Of a stretch of DNA of 64,000 nucleotides, positions 20,601 to 28,400 are shown in pieces; position 1 is the first letter of the stretch, and each line of letters begins with the position of its first letter. The DNA is taken from positions 1-64,000 of the forward strand of contig JAFLBO010000017.1 of NCBI GenBank assembly GCA_017303475.1, written 5' to 3'. The stretch is from Chitinophagales bacterium. GTDB taxonomy: Bacteria; Bacteroidota; Bacteroidia; Chitinophagales; Saprospiraceae. The position numbers were made by a program, and so were the translations under genes. The notes beneath the pieces are model-generated. The model worked only from the letters and a program-made list of their open reading frames with translations. It was not told the DNA's origin and did no database searches.

Positions 20601-23600
20601 GCTGCGCAACGACCAACCTGCCTGATATGATTATCGAGGACAACTGTTCCCGTATCAACAATATCGAGGCGAAGGTGAAGACGTTCGAATACTACACAGG
20701 CGCTCCTACCGGAACGCATGTAGTAGGTGGCACGCTGCAAGATTTTGCCGGCAACAACTGGTGGGATCTGGACACCCTGGGCAACTTCGGTTTGACACCA
20801 TGTCTGCCACTTGGTACCCACACGGTGATCTACACAGCACAGGACGACTGCGGCAACACCTCAACTTGTGAATTCCAGTTGACGGTAGCAGACTACATTC
20901 CTCCGGTAGCATCCTGCGATGAAACCACCACCGTGGCCATCGGCGGCGATGATGTGGCAGACTGCTACACACCAGCTGACGGATGCGACTTTGCGGGTGT
21001 TACCTGGGTAAAAGCCTCTACGTTCAATGATGGTTCTCACGACAACTGTAACGATGTACGCTTTACCGTACGCCGCATGAACCCGTACACAGATTGCATC
21101 AACAATCTGAACCACGATCCATGCTACCCTGGCGGTCAGAGCGAATTCGATATTGCAACGGCTGAACTGGATTCTATCAAGTTCTACTGCTGCGAGGTAG
21201 GCACTACCCAAACGATCATCCTGGCGGTTTACCAGGTGGATGTAAACGGTAACCTGATCAACGGCCCAGACGGCACACCGGTTAAAAACGAGTGCATGAT
21301 CCAGGTAGAAGTACAGGATAAACTGAAACCATTCTGCCAGTCTCCTGCCAACGTATCAGTGAACTGTGAAAACTTCGACCCAAGTCTGTGGGCATATGGT
21401 AAGGCAACTGTAGCCGACAACTGCTGCCTCGACCTGACGAAGGAATACCAGGGCCAGTGTGGATTGACGCACGCTGTGAACTATACATTGTTCGATACGG
21501 TTTGTAACAAGGGTACGATTACCCGCACCTTCCGCGCCTTCGATTGCCACGGCCAAAGCAGCCAGTGCACACAGCGCGTGTTTGTGAGCTACGAACAGGA
21601 TTACTTTGTGAAGTTCCCGAACGACGTGATCGTAACGGTATGCGACGGCACGGGCAACTATGGTGAGCCACTGTTCTTCGGTGAAGACTGTGAACTGTTG
21701 GGCGTATCTTACGAAGATGAGGTATTCACGGTTGTACCAGATGCCTGCTTCAAGATCGAGCGTAACTGGCAGATCATCAACTGGTGCACCTACGATCCGA
21801 ACCTGCCATGTATCAACGTACCGAACCCGAACCCGAACCCAATCAGCAATGCAGCGGCCAACCTCCCAGGTCCAACCGTATCTGCATGCGGCACGATTGC
21901 ACCATGGGCTCCAACGAGCGTACGTATCAATCCAACAGATCCGCAGCCAACGAACTACTGCCAATTCTGGGAGAAGAACGCGAACTGCTACCGCTACAAA
22001 CAGATCATCAAGGTAATAGACGGTCAGGCGCCAACGGGCACCTACACCGTACCTGCCTGCGATAACCAGAACTGGGTAACACCAAACCGCAGCGACCTGT
22101 GGAATGAGACCTACTGGTGGGAAAATGGTTTGCAAACACATGACCTGTGTGAAGAACCAACCGATCTGAGCATTACAGGTACAGATGCCTGCTCTGGTTC
22201 TAACATCAACATCGAATACCTGCTGTTCCTTGATCTGGACGGCGACAATGTGATGGAAACGGTAGTAAACTCTGTGAACACAGGCCTGGCTGGTTTGGGT
22301 TGGAACAACGTGTTGTATGGCAACCTGAACACGCCAAACTTCCAGGGTGGAGTTTCCCGCCAGTTCGATGAGCGCGCGGTGCCTGCCAACCAGAAGTACG
22401 GCTTTGCGATCCAGGAAACCGTAACAGGCAACAACAAAACGGCAAGCGTACGCTGGAATACCCAGCAGCAGCAGAACAACTACGTAGTACCTGAGCTGCC
22501 ACACGGCACGCATAAGATCAAGTGGTTTGTAACTGACGGCTGTGGCAACAACAGCGAATACGAGTACACCTTCACGGTGAAGGATTGCAAAGCGCCAACA
22601 GTGGTTTGCCTGAACGGCCTGAGCACGAACATCATGCCAACGGGTATGATCACACTGTGGGCAAGCGACTTCCTGCAGTATACGGAAGACAACTGCACAC
22701 CATCCGGTTTGATCAAGATTGGTATCCGCAAGTGCGGTACCGGCACTGGTTTCCCGGTTGATGCACAAGGCAATCCGATCACGCAGGTAACGTTCAACTG
22801 CACAGAACTGGGCACGCAGTGCGTAGAACTGTGGGCAATTGACGCGGCAGGCAATGCCGACTACTGCGAGACTTACGTAATTGTACAGGACAACAACGGC
22901 AACTGCGGCACAGGCAACACGGTTAACGTGGCTGGTGTACTGAAAACCGAAATGACCGATGGTGTAGAAGAAGCCACTGTGAATGTAAACGGCACCAGCA
23001 CGTTTGCACCACCGTACAGCTACTTCGATATCACGAACCAGGAAGGAACGTTCGAGTTGATGAACAATGTGCCAATCGACGCTACGTTCACGATTGCTCC
23101 GGAGAAAGACGACAACCCGCTCAATGGTGTAACCACCTACGATTTGGTGTTGATCTCCAAGCATATCCTGGGTCTGGAACCGTTCAACAGTCCGTACAAA
23201 ATGATTGCAGCGGATGCGAACAAATCCGGTTCTATCACCACGTTCGACGTAGTTGAGTTGCGTAAACTGGTACTGGGTATTTACACCGAGCTTCCGAACA
23301 ATACCAGCTGGCGTTTTGTAGACAAAGGCTTTGTGTTCCCGAACGCGAACAATCCGTTCCAGACGGTATTCCCTGAAACGATTTCCGTGGCCAACGCCAT
23401 GAGTCATCAGGTAGGTGAAGACTTCGTAGGGGTTAAGATTGGCGACGTGAACAACTCAGTGGTGGCTAACGCTACCATGCAGGTTGAAGATCGTACGAGC
23501 GGAACAGCGATCCTGGATATCGAAGACCGTGCAGTGGCTGCAGGAGAAGTGTTCGATGTAACCTTCACAGCTGCCGAGCAGTTGAAAGGCTTCCAGTTCA

Positions 23601-24136
23601 CAATGCTGCAGAAAGGCCTGAAAACGGTAGGTGTTAAAGAAGAAGACGGCATCACCGCCGGCAACTTCGGTACCATCTTTGAAGGCGCCACAACAGTATC
23701 TGTGGATGGACCGCAGGCGTTCACGCTGCAAATGCGCGCTGAGAAATCCGGCAAACTGAGCGAAATGCTTGGCGTAAGCGGATCAATTACCCGTGCAGAA
23801 GCATACAGTGATGCAGGACGATTGAACGTAGCGTTCCGCTTCAGGTCCCCAGAGGGGATGACAGTTAGCGGTGTAGGGTTCGAACTCTACCAAAACCAGC
23901 CTAACCCGTTTGTGAACAAAACGACGATCGGATTCTTCCTTCCGGAAGCCTCCGAGGCTACGCTGTCGATCTTCGACGAGGCTGGCCGTATGGTGTACCA
24001 GCAGAAAGGACAGTTTGCGAAAGGTGAGAACGCCGTGGTGTTAGACCGCGCGCTGTTGAACACCACCGGCGTGCTGTACTACCAGCTGGAAACCGCAACG
24101 GATCGTGCCACGAAGAAGATGGTTCAGGCGAAGTAA
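8618..24136 (+). CDS. Giant secreted protein with GEVED/SdrD-B repeats and T9SS sorting domain
   Basis: 5172 residues. The ATG at 8618 is chosen because it starts a clean signal peptide (MKSTLYSFQK..., ending LAATAQ, residues 1-27). Order: SdrD-B-like domain with FRDFNGDGTQ (about 29-145); propeller-like region (about 165-640); SdrD-B (GNRVWMDMDRDGIQD, about 641-785); eight units of GEVED plus SdrD-B (788-3495); an adhesin-like linker; a Cys-rich HYR/Ig-like region (about 3760-4760); a dockerin-like pair with DANKSGSITTFD (about 4838-4905); and a C-terminal type A sorting domain (LYQNQPNPFVNKTTIGF..., about 5088-5172). T9SS should export it and anchor or release it at the surface. The repeated DxDxDG and GDDEDG motifs suggest Ca2+ binding. 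The role as adhesin or matrix protein is inferred. A terminator follows at 24414, beyond an inverted repeat. Confidence 0.93.
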   Translation: MKSTLYSFQKMGLVCALVLFGALAATAQSGTAFRDFNGDGTQTGAEPGVEGITVKIYGNAALPAKDQFIGETRTDANGNFNFTTLVLSGRAALAGEKVRIEFSIPTSYGCDLAEGVDYTAPGGLVYGSSVQFITGQQSGVKFAINYPGQWVEDPDPLIMLPCYSFGDPNAGGDAGSKPAFVSYDFSENGIPQAYSGGYPGVPMPNMLATIGQVGSLYGVAFSRQSQKVFTSAVMRRHAAFGPLGPGGIYLIDPINGGVSNWLDLDAVGIWTWDHNLSAYPPNPGNNTSPVTGFIGTSAQRGLAANSNQPSTDYAAGDQVGKVSIGDIDISDDGRYLYVMNLWTRKIYEIDMVDPANPQAPTLGNVGSRVRSWDAPDPGTINPQGEHRPWGLKYYRGKLYVGMVLSGQNLAGNVVSPVITVGGQYIGTELRGYVHEMDPATGSFTVRINFDFNYGRDADWIPWGYSTNSPLSRYFSGFEREIAEPILADIEFDDNGNMLIGILDRKGHQYAINNNDYNGNLQFYEYSTAGELLRADANSNCVYSIVSKPGTADYYDDNIIHPESLQGPLAVLPGQNEAVAVVLDPIAIRSGGTIRFKNATGAKVANSAYEVFDDRETLGNQNATPSKANGLGDVELTGDPAPIEVGNRVWMDMDRDGIQDSGEPGIPGVDVQLKWPNGTVLATVTTNGTGNFVFNKSNVPDGDPNTPGNQPGLLYNTDYKICVPNSEFANGQPLNNFLVTASNQAGAGLADYSDNDGVLQPNGDVQIMFTTGDAGENNHTLDIGLIGTDYGDAPNTYGTTEGSNGAWHWIRTDLKLGACVDGEIDGQPEPMAGLMAGGDDNNAGLGGLENCGGNGDDENGIVFNTPMIPGSQACITINAMNMTGADAHLQAWVDFNGNGTFELTETLTNGGFAGGSVVVPNGGLTNHVACFDVPATATFQGGAAFVRFRLSPSGGLIPTGGDVDGEVEDYKVPLAKVGTLVWNDYNNNGVQDEAANAGINGVTMNLTWLGPDGVVGGGDDKVYTATTALMGGTDGTYMFLGLTSGMYKIAPASPAGYVEGREDLGGNDNKDGDDHAGVMVVINNPINLLTGENGTGDVPGGTNGFPDNQDNLSFDFNYVAVDYGDAPNTYGTTDGSNGPRHIVNPNLKLGANSDGDPDGQPDSMAGLMTGGDDNDADGDDEDGITVSGPMIPGQQACFIVNAMNMTGSAAKLQAWVDFNGDGQFQPTEELNSGDFVGGANVPNGGLTNAKLCFNVPAAATFQGGQAIMRFRLSQAGGLNATGIPPSGIIPAGEVEDYKVTLAKVGTYVWNDYNNNGIQDEASSAGLNGITVNLTWLGPNGVVGGGDDVVYTTTTSTMGGNEGQYMILGLTSGMYKLSIPSVPASFQPTLLNVGSDVTDADDPTGVMVSIPNPVVLPTGENGTGDTPGGTNGFPDAQDDLTYDFGYIQRDYGDLPDTYGTTSGNGGPSSIVDPNLKLGACVDAENNGNPEPMAGAMSGGDDNSTGANVDGGNSTCGDDEDGIQFITPLIPGYTSCVKVTAMNTTGAAAKLQAWMDFNGNGTFEASEQLSTGDFAPSGANVPVGGLTGATLCFDVPQNATFQGGKAMVRFRLSPNGGLTPGGNGPNGEVEDYKVALAKIGNLVWTDYNNDGQQNEPLSSGINGAGVVLEYAGADGDISTVADNITYTTTTATMGGTPGIYMFFGLISGVYEVSVPVAPNGAIPTMLNQGSDVTDSDDPAGIIVSVPNPIGLPLGENGMGDVPGGTNGFVDAQDNLTIDFGYVGFDYGDLPNTYGTSTDGPKHVVTPDLYLGACVDSEEEAFPDPMAGLMGGGDDGNPGTGTQGVCAVPGDDENGIVFETPLVPGVQACIRVTAHNNTDVTAKLQGWIDFNGNGTFDAGEELTTGDFAGGGANIPDGGVNNAKFCFNVPAGATFQGGQAMVRFRLSKNGGLGSGNPANSIPTLGEVEDYKVPLAKIGNLVWWDYDNDGVQEAGEPGINGADVRLTFFGPNGVAGGGDDVVYNTTTSTMNGEKGVYMFLGLVPGAYKLDVANTPSGFTPTLLNIGSDVKDSDDPAGVMVMIPNPINLPTGENGNADNPGGTNGFADNQDDLTYDFGYIAVDYGDAPNTYTTDNPSNGPKHLVNPNLHLGTCVDGETNGQPEAMAGLMTGGDDNNNTVALLGTCAGGDDENGVVLFETPMIPGYVACIRVTAVNTTGANAILQGWIDFNGNGTFEANEQLNTGGFAPAGASIPNGGVVNMQYCFDVPANATFAGGQAFSRFRLSPTGGLSPSGPAAGPFPLGEVEDYKTPLAKIGNLVWNDYDNNGQQNEPGSAGLNNIEVNLIWAGSDLAFNTPDDRTYETVTSNMGVNGQYMFWGLIPGPYKVVLPTLPANFIATQLNLGSDVSDSDNPAGEMVMIPDPIALPLGENSTGDVPNDVFPDPANNITIDFGLITRDFGDLPDTYGTTDGSPTDGSVHVVNPNLRLGTCEDGEMDGQPDSMAGLMTGGDDNNGGAAVDGTASSCGDDEDGVVFESPMVPGTQACLRITAINTLPSAAVLQMWVDFNGDGDVADAGEAVTSGSFNGAGGGAVVPVGGLANAQLCFDVPATATFAGGSARVRFRISPSGNLSANGPENMPFPVGETEDYKLPVAKIGNYVWNDNNNDGIQNEPGTNGLNNILVQLVWAGPDADFNTAGDNRTYTTLTSPMNGVNGQYMFWGLPSGSYKVSVPTNPNGFIPTQLNIGNDMLDADDPTGVMVMIPNPINLPVNENGTGDVPGGFNGYPDNQDDLTLDFGYVSVDYGDLPNSYNTDIPTNGPKAIVNPNLKLGASVDGELNGQPEAMAGMTTGGDDNNAGGYNEGGAGDDENGVTFLTPMIPGFQACVRVNTMNTLGGNAVLQAWIDFNGDGDVNDADEQLNTGSFAAAAPGAIVPAGASVNSDFCFDVPATATFFGGQAFVRFRLSPTGGLSSNGPAAMPYPIGEVEDYKVQLAKAGNLVWIDANVDGLQTQPLEVPLGINDVTVQLQWAGPDGNFATVVDNRTYTDITTTENGVKGKYAFCGLIPGNYRMVVPPFGYVPTLIIDANGNTQDVIDSDNPTGVNFTVPNPPTTLPTNENGIGDNPLVINGFPDNQANFTFDFGYLGFDFGDLPETYGTTQGANNPGPDGAVHTVTPDLYLGPCVDIDIDGQPEAMAGFMTGGDDGNAGPGALGTCTPLADDENGISFPTPLIPGNQACVKVTARNNTGGAAFLQAWIDFNGNGTFEANEQLTTGNFAPAGASIPNGGVTNQNFCFDVPTTATFNGGNLFARFRLSKNGGVTATGPAIPGNGQFPNGEVEDYKLPLALIGNYVWMDNPDIQGDQDATEMPLANVKLNLTWAGEDGVFQTAANSSTPAGDDRVYMTTTNANGYYEFRGMIPSSNYRILADKYTAPNGIAGDPINPVNKILTIPNLPGNDNIDSDGTPFISVTIPNLTTVFLPTGENSLQDATNTGFPDNQANVSLDLGFIDEPQINAAMAIVGFDPTVCGEFAAWMDICIENTSTAPLANLQVMLDLAGANAFGAAFKGMIGSPIIVESTAQQNPVFNNGYSGASAAPGKNLFDGNSGLLWPGEKFCFRIKFGVDPDAPGAPANPKAQAMVSGKAQNFQGVPIPDYWNGGAQYMAMDLSDVGTEPKSTNPGFVGDTGGADDPTVLGNCWQTSQVYVCNDLVYISMDADCNALVTPSMVLEGEDPDCDEDNYPLGGFFDITITTLTGQPVPNPIPPSYFGQTLKYSAKHIMTCNSCWGNLKLEDKLAPEIECSDIHLNCAITNYTPDYLENVLGLDNARPEVFDCATYTLTNVDTWHDVACNQSVNGNDDVSAYVERIWTAKDAWNNVSTCTQYIYFDRIHVFDIQFPSDAEVSCTNGNADPSVTGVPYYEAFGIQWPLWPDAGFCEFATSYTDDPIVECDGTTKILRTWKAIDWCLPTSPLPPLFNPMYYIQVVKVVDHEGPDMVCPANLTVSTDPFACCATTNLPDMIIEDNCSRINNIEAKVKTFEYYTGAPTGTHVVGGTLQDFAGNNWWDLDTLGNFGLTPCLPLGTHTVIYTAQDDCGNTSTCEFQLTVADYIPPVASCDETTTVAIGGDDVADCYTPADGCDFAGVTWVKASTFNDGSHDNCNDVRFTVRRMNPYTDCINNLNHDPCYPGGQSEFDIATAELDSIKFYCCEVGTTQTIILAVYQVDVNGNLINGPDGTPVKNECMIQVEVQDKLKPFCQSPANVSVNCENFDPSLWAYGKATVADNCCLDLTKEYQGQCGLTHAVNYTLFDTVCNKGTITRTFRAFDCHGQSSQCTQRVFVSYEQDYFVKFPNDVIVTVCDGTGNYGEPLFFGEDCELLGVSYEDEVFTVVPDACFKIERNWQIINWCTYDPNLPCINVPNPNPNPISNAAANLPGPTVSACGTIAPWAPTSVRINPTDPQPTNYCQFWEKNANCYRYKQIIKVIDGQAPTGTYTVPACDNQNWVTPNRSDLWNETYWWENGLQTHDLCEEPTDLSITGTDACSGSNINIEYLLFLDLDGDNVMETVVNSVNTGLAGLGWNNVLYGNLNTPNFQGGVSRQFDERAVPANQKYGFAIQETVTGNNKTASVRWNTQQQQNNYVVPELPHGTHKIKWFVTDGCGNNSEYEYTFTVKDCKAPTVVCLNGLSTNIMPTGMITLWASDFLQYTEDNCTPSGLIKIGIRKCGTGTGFPVDAQGNPITQVTFNCTELGTQCVELWAIDAAGNADYCETYVIVQDNNGNCGTGNTVNVAGVLKTEMTDGVEEATVNVNGTSTFAPPYSYFDITNQEGTFELMNNVPIDATFTIAPEKDDNPLNGVTTYDLVLISKHILGLEPFNSPYKMIAADANKSGSITTFDVVELRKLVLGIYTELPNNTSWRFVDKGFVFPNANNPFQTVFPETISVANAMSHQVGEDFVGVKIGDVNNSVVANATMQVEDRTSGTAILDIEDRAVAAGEVFDVTFTAAEQLKGFQFTMLQKGLKTVGVKEEDGITAGNFGTIFEGATTVSVDGPQAFTLQMRAEKSGKLSEMLGVSGSITRAEAYSDAGRLNVAFRFRSPEGMTVSGVGFELYQNQPNPFVNKTTIGFFLPEASEATLSIFDEAGRMVYQQKGQFAKGENAVVLDRALLNTTGVLYYQLETATDRATKKMVQAK
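10979..19110 (+). repeat. Eight ~1-kb tandem repeats, each GEVED + SdrD-B
   Basis: Units begin at 10979, 11978, 12959, 13961, 14963, 15965, 16994 and 18023, always at D(Y/F)GD(A/L)P. Each encodes a GEVED domain (LQ[AG]WxDFNGxG ... GE[VT]EDYK) followed by an SdrD-B fold (GNxVWxDxNxDGxQ ... YMFxGLxxGxYK). Spacing is 981-1029 bases. The eighth unit is the longest and most divergent at its end, and merges into unique sequence near 19110. Confidence 0.92.
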
Positions 24137-24160
24137 CGTACAGGCGGGTTTAGCCGCCTT

Positions 24161-24381
24161 GTATCCCGGAATGTTATTCCGGGAAAATGTTTGAGTGGTT
24201 TGAAAGGTTTGAGGGGTTTGATGTGTAGGTCGCTGAGCTTGGTTTAAGTTTGGTACCTAAATGGAAAAGCGGTGAATGTCAGTTAGATATTACGCTTTCA
24301 CATGGGCGGAAAGATCCGCCGGCACATCAAACTCTTCAAACCCATCAAACATCATCCCGGAATACCATTCCGGGATACATC
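24161..24381. repeat. Large inverted repeat carrying two smaller hairpins
   Basis: The left arm at 24161-24226 and the right arm at 24323-24381 are complementary over most of their length. Each arm contains its own hairpin (tcccggaat / attccggga at 24164-24184 and 24355-24375). The loop of about 97 bases holds a further hairpin (ggcggaaagatccgcc). The element sits between the stop codon of the 5172-residue gene and its terminator, so it would be transcribed in the 3' untranslated region. It resembles in design, though not in sequence, the inverted repeat at 3141-3523. Confidence 0.75.
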
Positions 24382-24413
24382 AAACCCCATAATCAAGAAA
24401 GAGCAAGTTTTCC

Positions 24414-24451
24414 AAGCTCCATCCCGGGTAAAACAGGGATGGAGCTTTTTA
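24414..24451 (+). terminator. Rho-independent terminator of the 5172-residue gene
   Basis: A perfect 12-bp stem (aagctccatccc at 24414-24425 with 24436-24447), a 10-base loop and a run of T. It is 278 bases after the stop codon because the large inverted repeat lies between. Confidence 0.85.
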
Positions 24452-24765
24452 TATTCCCAACCAATAAATATGGGATTGTTGCTATACAAACATCAGCGCT
24501 TTGTTGGTTCAAATAAGCCGGCGAATTTTCTTTGGTAAAACCAAAAAGAATCGTTCAGATTAGCTGTTTGGGAGTTAACAAATGTGAATAATAAAATTAT
24601 CGGCCTTTAACATATCAGGACTTCGCGATTTTGTTTGAATTATTTTCGTATTTAAAATATTGATATTCAAGTTTTTATGAATTGTTTTTTTGTTATTATT
24701 GAACTAGGAAGTTTATACTAGATTCTGTCGGCACAGATACATTTTTAATTTTTTTCCAAAAAAAA

Positions 24766-24808
24766 TTTGGTTTGATACATGAATATGTAGCCTTTGGCCA
24801 TACTTTTG
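24766..24808 (+). promoter_or_regulatory. Composite promoter region upstream of the SprB giant
   Basis: Two overlapping candidates. TACTTTTG at 24801-24808 fits TAnnTTTG exactly. TAGCCTTTG at 24788-24796 has one extra base but an ideally spaced TTTG at 24766-24769. Either would give a leader of about 600 bases before the giant start, containing a small frame and several hairpins. The flanks (24540-24760) are strongly AT-rich and otherwise empty. Confidence 0.4.
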
Positions 24809-24940
24809 CCCCGTCTTTGCTAAACGAGTGATGTGACTTTTTCCATCTTGCACGTTTAAGCAATCGATTTTAATCCTGCCATCCCCCCACTTGCAGGTTA
24901 ATCTTCTCCTACCGTTTTTGTAATCTTCTTCCTTTGCCCC

Positions 24941-25024
24941 ATGCTCTACGACGAAATGTCGTACAGCTACAACTTCTCTTATGCGCTTCATTGCGCTACT
25001 ACCGTAGAGGTCGAAGACGCTTAA
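24941..25024 (+). CDS. Candidate 27-residue leader ORF
   Basis: A short frame, MLYDEMSYSYNFS... ending ATTVEVEDA, in the long leader of the SprB giant. It is Tyr-rich and acidic at the C-terminus. It does not share the IVDTT ending of the small frames at 6916 and 7490, so there is no comparative support. It could be a chance frame or a regulatory leader peptide. Confidence 0.2.
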   Translation: MLYDEMSYSYNFSYALHCATTVEVEDA

Positions 25025-25415
25025 TCATTTTACCCTAGGTTTGTTCCTTCCTAATCCGTCGAGGGAGCAGGTCCTACGCTTCACATTTTTAATTTTTCTG
25101 GCGCCTGAAACAGGCATTGGTCGCGCATTCGCGAGCACTGGTATTGTTTTGCCCAATTTTTTGGGCTAAATAGTTCCTGCTGCTGGCTGTACCCTTTTGC
25201 GCGCTAGCCAAAGGCATGTTTTCCGGCAAATTTTCGATTTGAAATCGGTACCCAAAGGTGTGTGTGACGCCTTTGGGCTGGTCATATATTGGTTTTTTCA
25301 AACAAACACAACAGGACTTTTACAGGCCTAACACATGTCGACAAACACTGCTTCATTAACCATCCAATTGCCATTGGGAACTGCATTAAAGCTTTCAAAA
25401 ATAAACATTATTAGC
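25025..25415 (+). other. Hairpin-rich 5' leader of the SprB giant
   Basis: No convincing gene. Several short hairpins occur in a row, including gcccaa-tttt-ttgggc at 25151-25166, cgattt/aaatcg near 25234-25247 and cccaaagg/cctttggg at 25251-25258 with 25270-25277. The sequence acgcttcaca near 25076-25085 also occurs after the small ORF at 7490 (about 7571-7580). The structures could control translation or mRNA stability. Confidence 0.35.
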
Positions 25416-28400
25416 ATGATGAACGCATTCTACACCCTGCTTTCCGATGCCATTCAAATCAAAAAACAAACTGTTTTTGGATTCGTGGCGCTCGGGGTGA
25501 TTACCGCTTCAACCATGAATGCTCAAGTGGTAGCGCCTTCCGGCAACGATGCCCCTGCATCCATCGAAGAAGTTGTTCCGTCAAACGTTCATCATGCGCT
25601 GGGTAGTTACTCTAACTCCCCAACACCCAATAACCCCCAACCACCTGGTGGTACTGTGTTTTTTGAAGACCAATGGTCGGGCCTGGTCAACTGGACTAAA
25701 AATCAGGGGGTGCCGGAAACGGACTGTGATTGCCCGAATAACAAAATTGTCAATCCAAGCTTCGAAAACGGAACGAACAGCTGGAACTGGTGGAACGGTA
25801 ATCTCCAAACCGGTAACTACGCTGCTCAATGCGGCTCCAATTCCGGCCAATTCCAGCATTCCGGCAACGGTGGCTGGGGAGGCGCTTACCAGGATGTAGC
25901 TAACCTCACGGTGGGCGCGCCTATCCGACTCAAAGTGTACTCCGGGGTGCACAACACTGGCAACAAAGCCTATGTAGCCCTGGAATTTTACGATGTAAAC
26001 TGGGACTGGATCAGCGATATCAAAACTGAGGTGAATGCTCAGTTGCCAGCCATGAGCCAGTATACACTCAATACCACCATTCCTGCCAATACCAAATATG
26101 TACGTATGGTTGGTTATTGCGACTGGGATTGGATCAAGATGGACATGGTTTGTTTGCAAGTGATTTGCGACAACGTTACCAGCGGCGGTACCATCGGTTC
26201 CGATCAGGTGGCTTGCGGCGTTTCTTCTTTCAATCCGGCATTGTTGACCAATATCACGTCACCTTCAGGTGGTAGTGGTAATCTTGAGTACATGTGGCTC
26301 AAAGCCAATGGTCCTAACTGTCCGCCAGTAGGCGATCCGGCCTGGCAGCAAATTGCAGGCGCCAATCAGGCTACTTACGATCCTCCGTCTATCAGTGCAA
26401 GTACTTGTTATATGCGTTGTTCACGCCGGGCTGGTTGCCAAGACTGGGATGGCGAATCCAATATCGTAAAGGTTACCTTTGATCCGGTGATCAATTTGAG
26501 TACCACCAAAGTGGATGTGAAATGTAATGGCGCTAGCACAGGTTCCATCGACCTGACGGTAACGGGTGGAACATCTCCGTTTACATACGCCTGGAGCAAC
26601 AGCAAAACCACCCAGGATATTTCAGGGTTGGCTGCCGGCACCTATACTGTTACGGTAACTGATGCTGCAGGTTGTACTAAAACTACCTCTGTAACCATCA
26701 ACCAACCAGCTGCTTTATCACTGAGCACCACTAAGGTGAATGTGACTTGCAATGGTGGCAATACAGGTTCCATAGACCTGACGGTTACAGGAGGTACCCC
26801 TGGCTACACCTACTTCTGGACCAACGGCGCCACCACGCAGGATATTTCCAACCTGACGGCCGGCACTTATACGGTTACGGTAACGGATGCCAATGCTTGT
26901 ACCAAAACCATTGCCACCACCATTACTCAACCTTCTGTATTGTCGTTAACCTCTACGCAGAAAAACCTGCAATGCTATGGCGCAACAGATGGCGACATCG
27001 ATCTGAGCGTTACGGGTGGTACTTCCCCATACACCTACAGCTGGAGCAATGGCGCTACTGTGCAGGATTTGTGGAACATTGGCGCAGGCACCTATACCGT
27101 AACGGTAACAGATGCCAACAGTTGTACCAAAACCATGTCGGCCACCATTACCCAGCCGGCAGATATTACCCTTACCAAAACAATAACGGATGTCAAGTGT
27201 GCCGGCCAAAGCAACGGCGCCATCGACCTGACGGTAAGTGGAGGTACTCCGGGTTACAAATACAGCTGGAGCAATGCTGCTACAACGCAGGATATTTCCA
27301 ACCTGGCTGCTGGTACCTATACGGTAACGGTAACCGATGCAAACGGCTGTACCAAAACAACCACTGCCGCTGTAAACCAGCCCGGCGTATTGACCCTCTC
27401 CACCACCAAAGTAAATGTAGCTTGTAACGGTGGCAATTCAGGGTCTATCGACCTGACCGTAAGCGGTGGTACGTCACCTTATACCTATAACTGGAGCAAC
27501 GCTGCCACCACCCAGGATATCAGCAACCTGGTGGCGGGCACTTATACCGTTACGGTAACAGATGCCAACCTCTGTACCAAAACCATTGCTACAAGTATCA
27601 CACAACCAGCGTCTGCACTGAGCGTGACAGAGACTCACGTGGATGTGAACTGTAACGGACAAAACACCGGCTCCATTGATGCAACGCCATCCGGCGGCAC
27701 CACACCTTATACATACAGCTGGAGCAATGGCGCCACTACCCAGGATATCAGCAACCTGGCTGCCGGCACTTACACCCTGACGGTAACGGATGCCAACAGT
27801 TGTACCAAAACAGTATCTGCCGTTATTAACCAGCCATCGGCACTTACTCTGAGCACTACCAAGGTAGATGTGAAGTGCAACGGTCAGAGCACAGGTTCCA
27901 TCGACCTGACGGTAAGCGGCGGCACCTCCCCGTACACCTACAGCTGGAGCAACGCAGCTACCACCCAGGACATTTCTAACCTGGCTGCCGGTACCTACAC
28001 TGTTACGGTAACGGACAACAAAGGTTGCACCAAAACAACCTCCGCAACCATCACACAGCCGGCTGCCCTGGCACTTAGCACCACACAGGTGAATGTATTG
28101 TGTAATGGTGCTGCCTCGGGCTCTATTGATCTGACAGTAACCGGAGGAACCTCGCCATTTACTTATGCATGGTCTAATGGCGCTACTACTCAGGATATAT
28201 CCAATTTGTTGGTAGGTACGTACACTGTAACGGTAACCGATGCCAATGCTTGTACCAAAACCACTTCAGCAACCATTATTCTGGCGCCTGCCGTATTGGT
28301 ATTAACTACTACCAAAGTAGATGTAAACTGTAATGGTGGAAACAATGGTTCCATCGACCTGACAGTAACCGGTGGTAATTCTCCTTATACATACCTCTGG

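Noticed and set aside
23100..23340. Dockerin-like motif as evidence of a cellulosome
   Set aside because: No scaffoldin, glycoside hydrolase or cohesin array is present; isolated dockerin-like pairs are common in large surface proteins.
25089..25301. 70-aa minus-strand frame in the leader of the SprB giant
   Set aside because: It spans several hairpins, has no recognisable motif and no promoter-like element on its strand.
25335..25415. Longer start for the SprB giant (27 extra residues)
   Set aside because: It would put the signal peptide core about 45 residues from the N-terminus. The ATGs at 25416 and 25419 give a normal one. It is not fully excluded.
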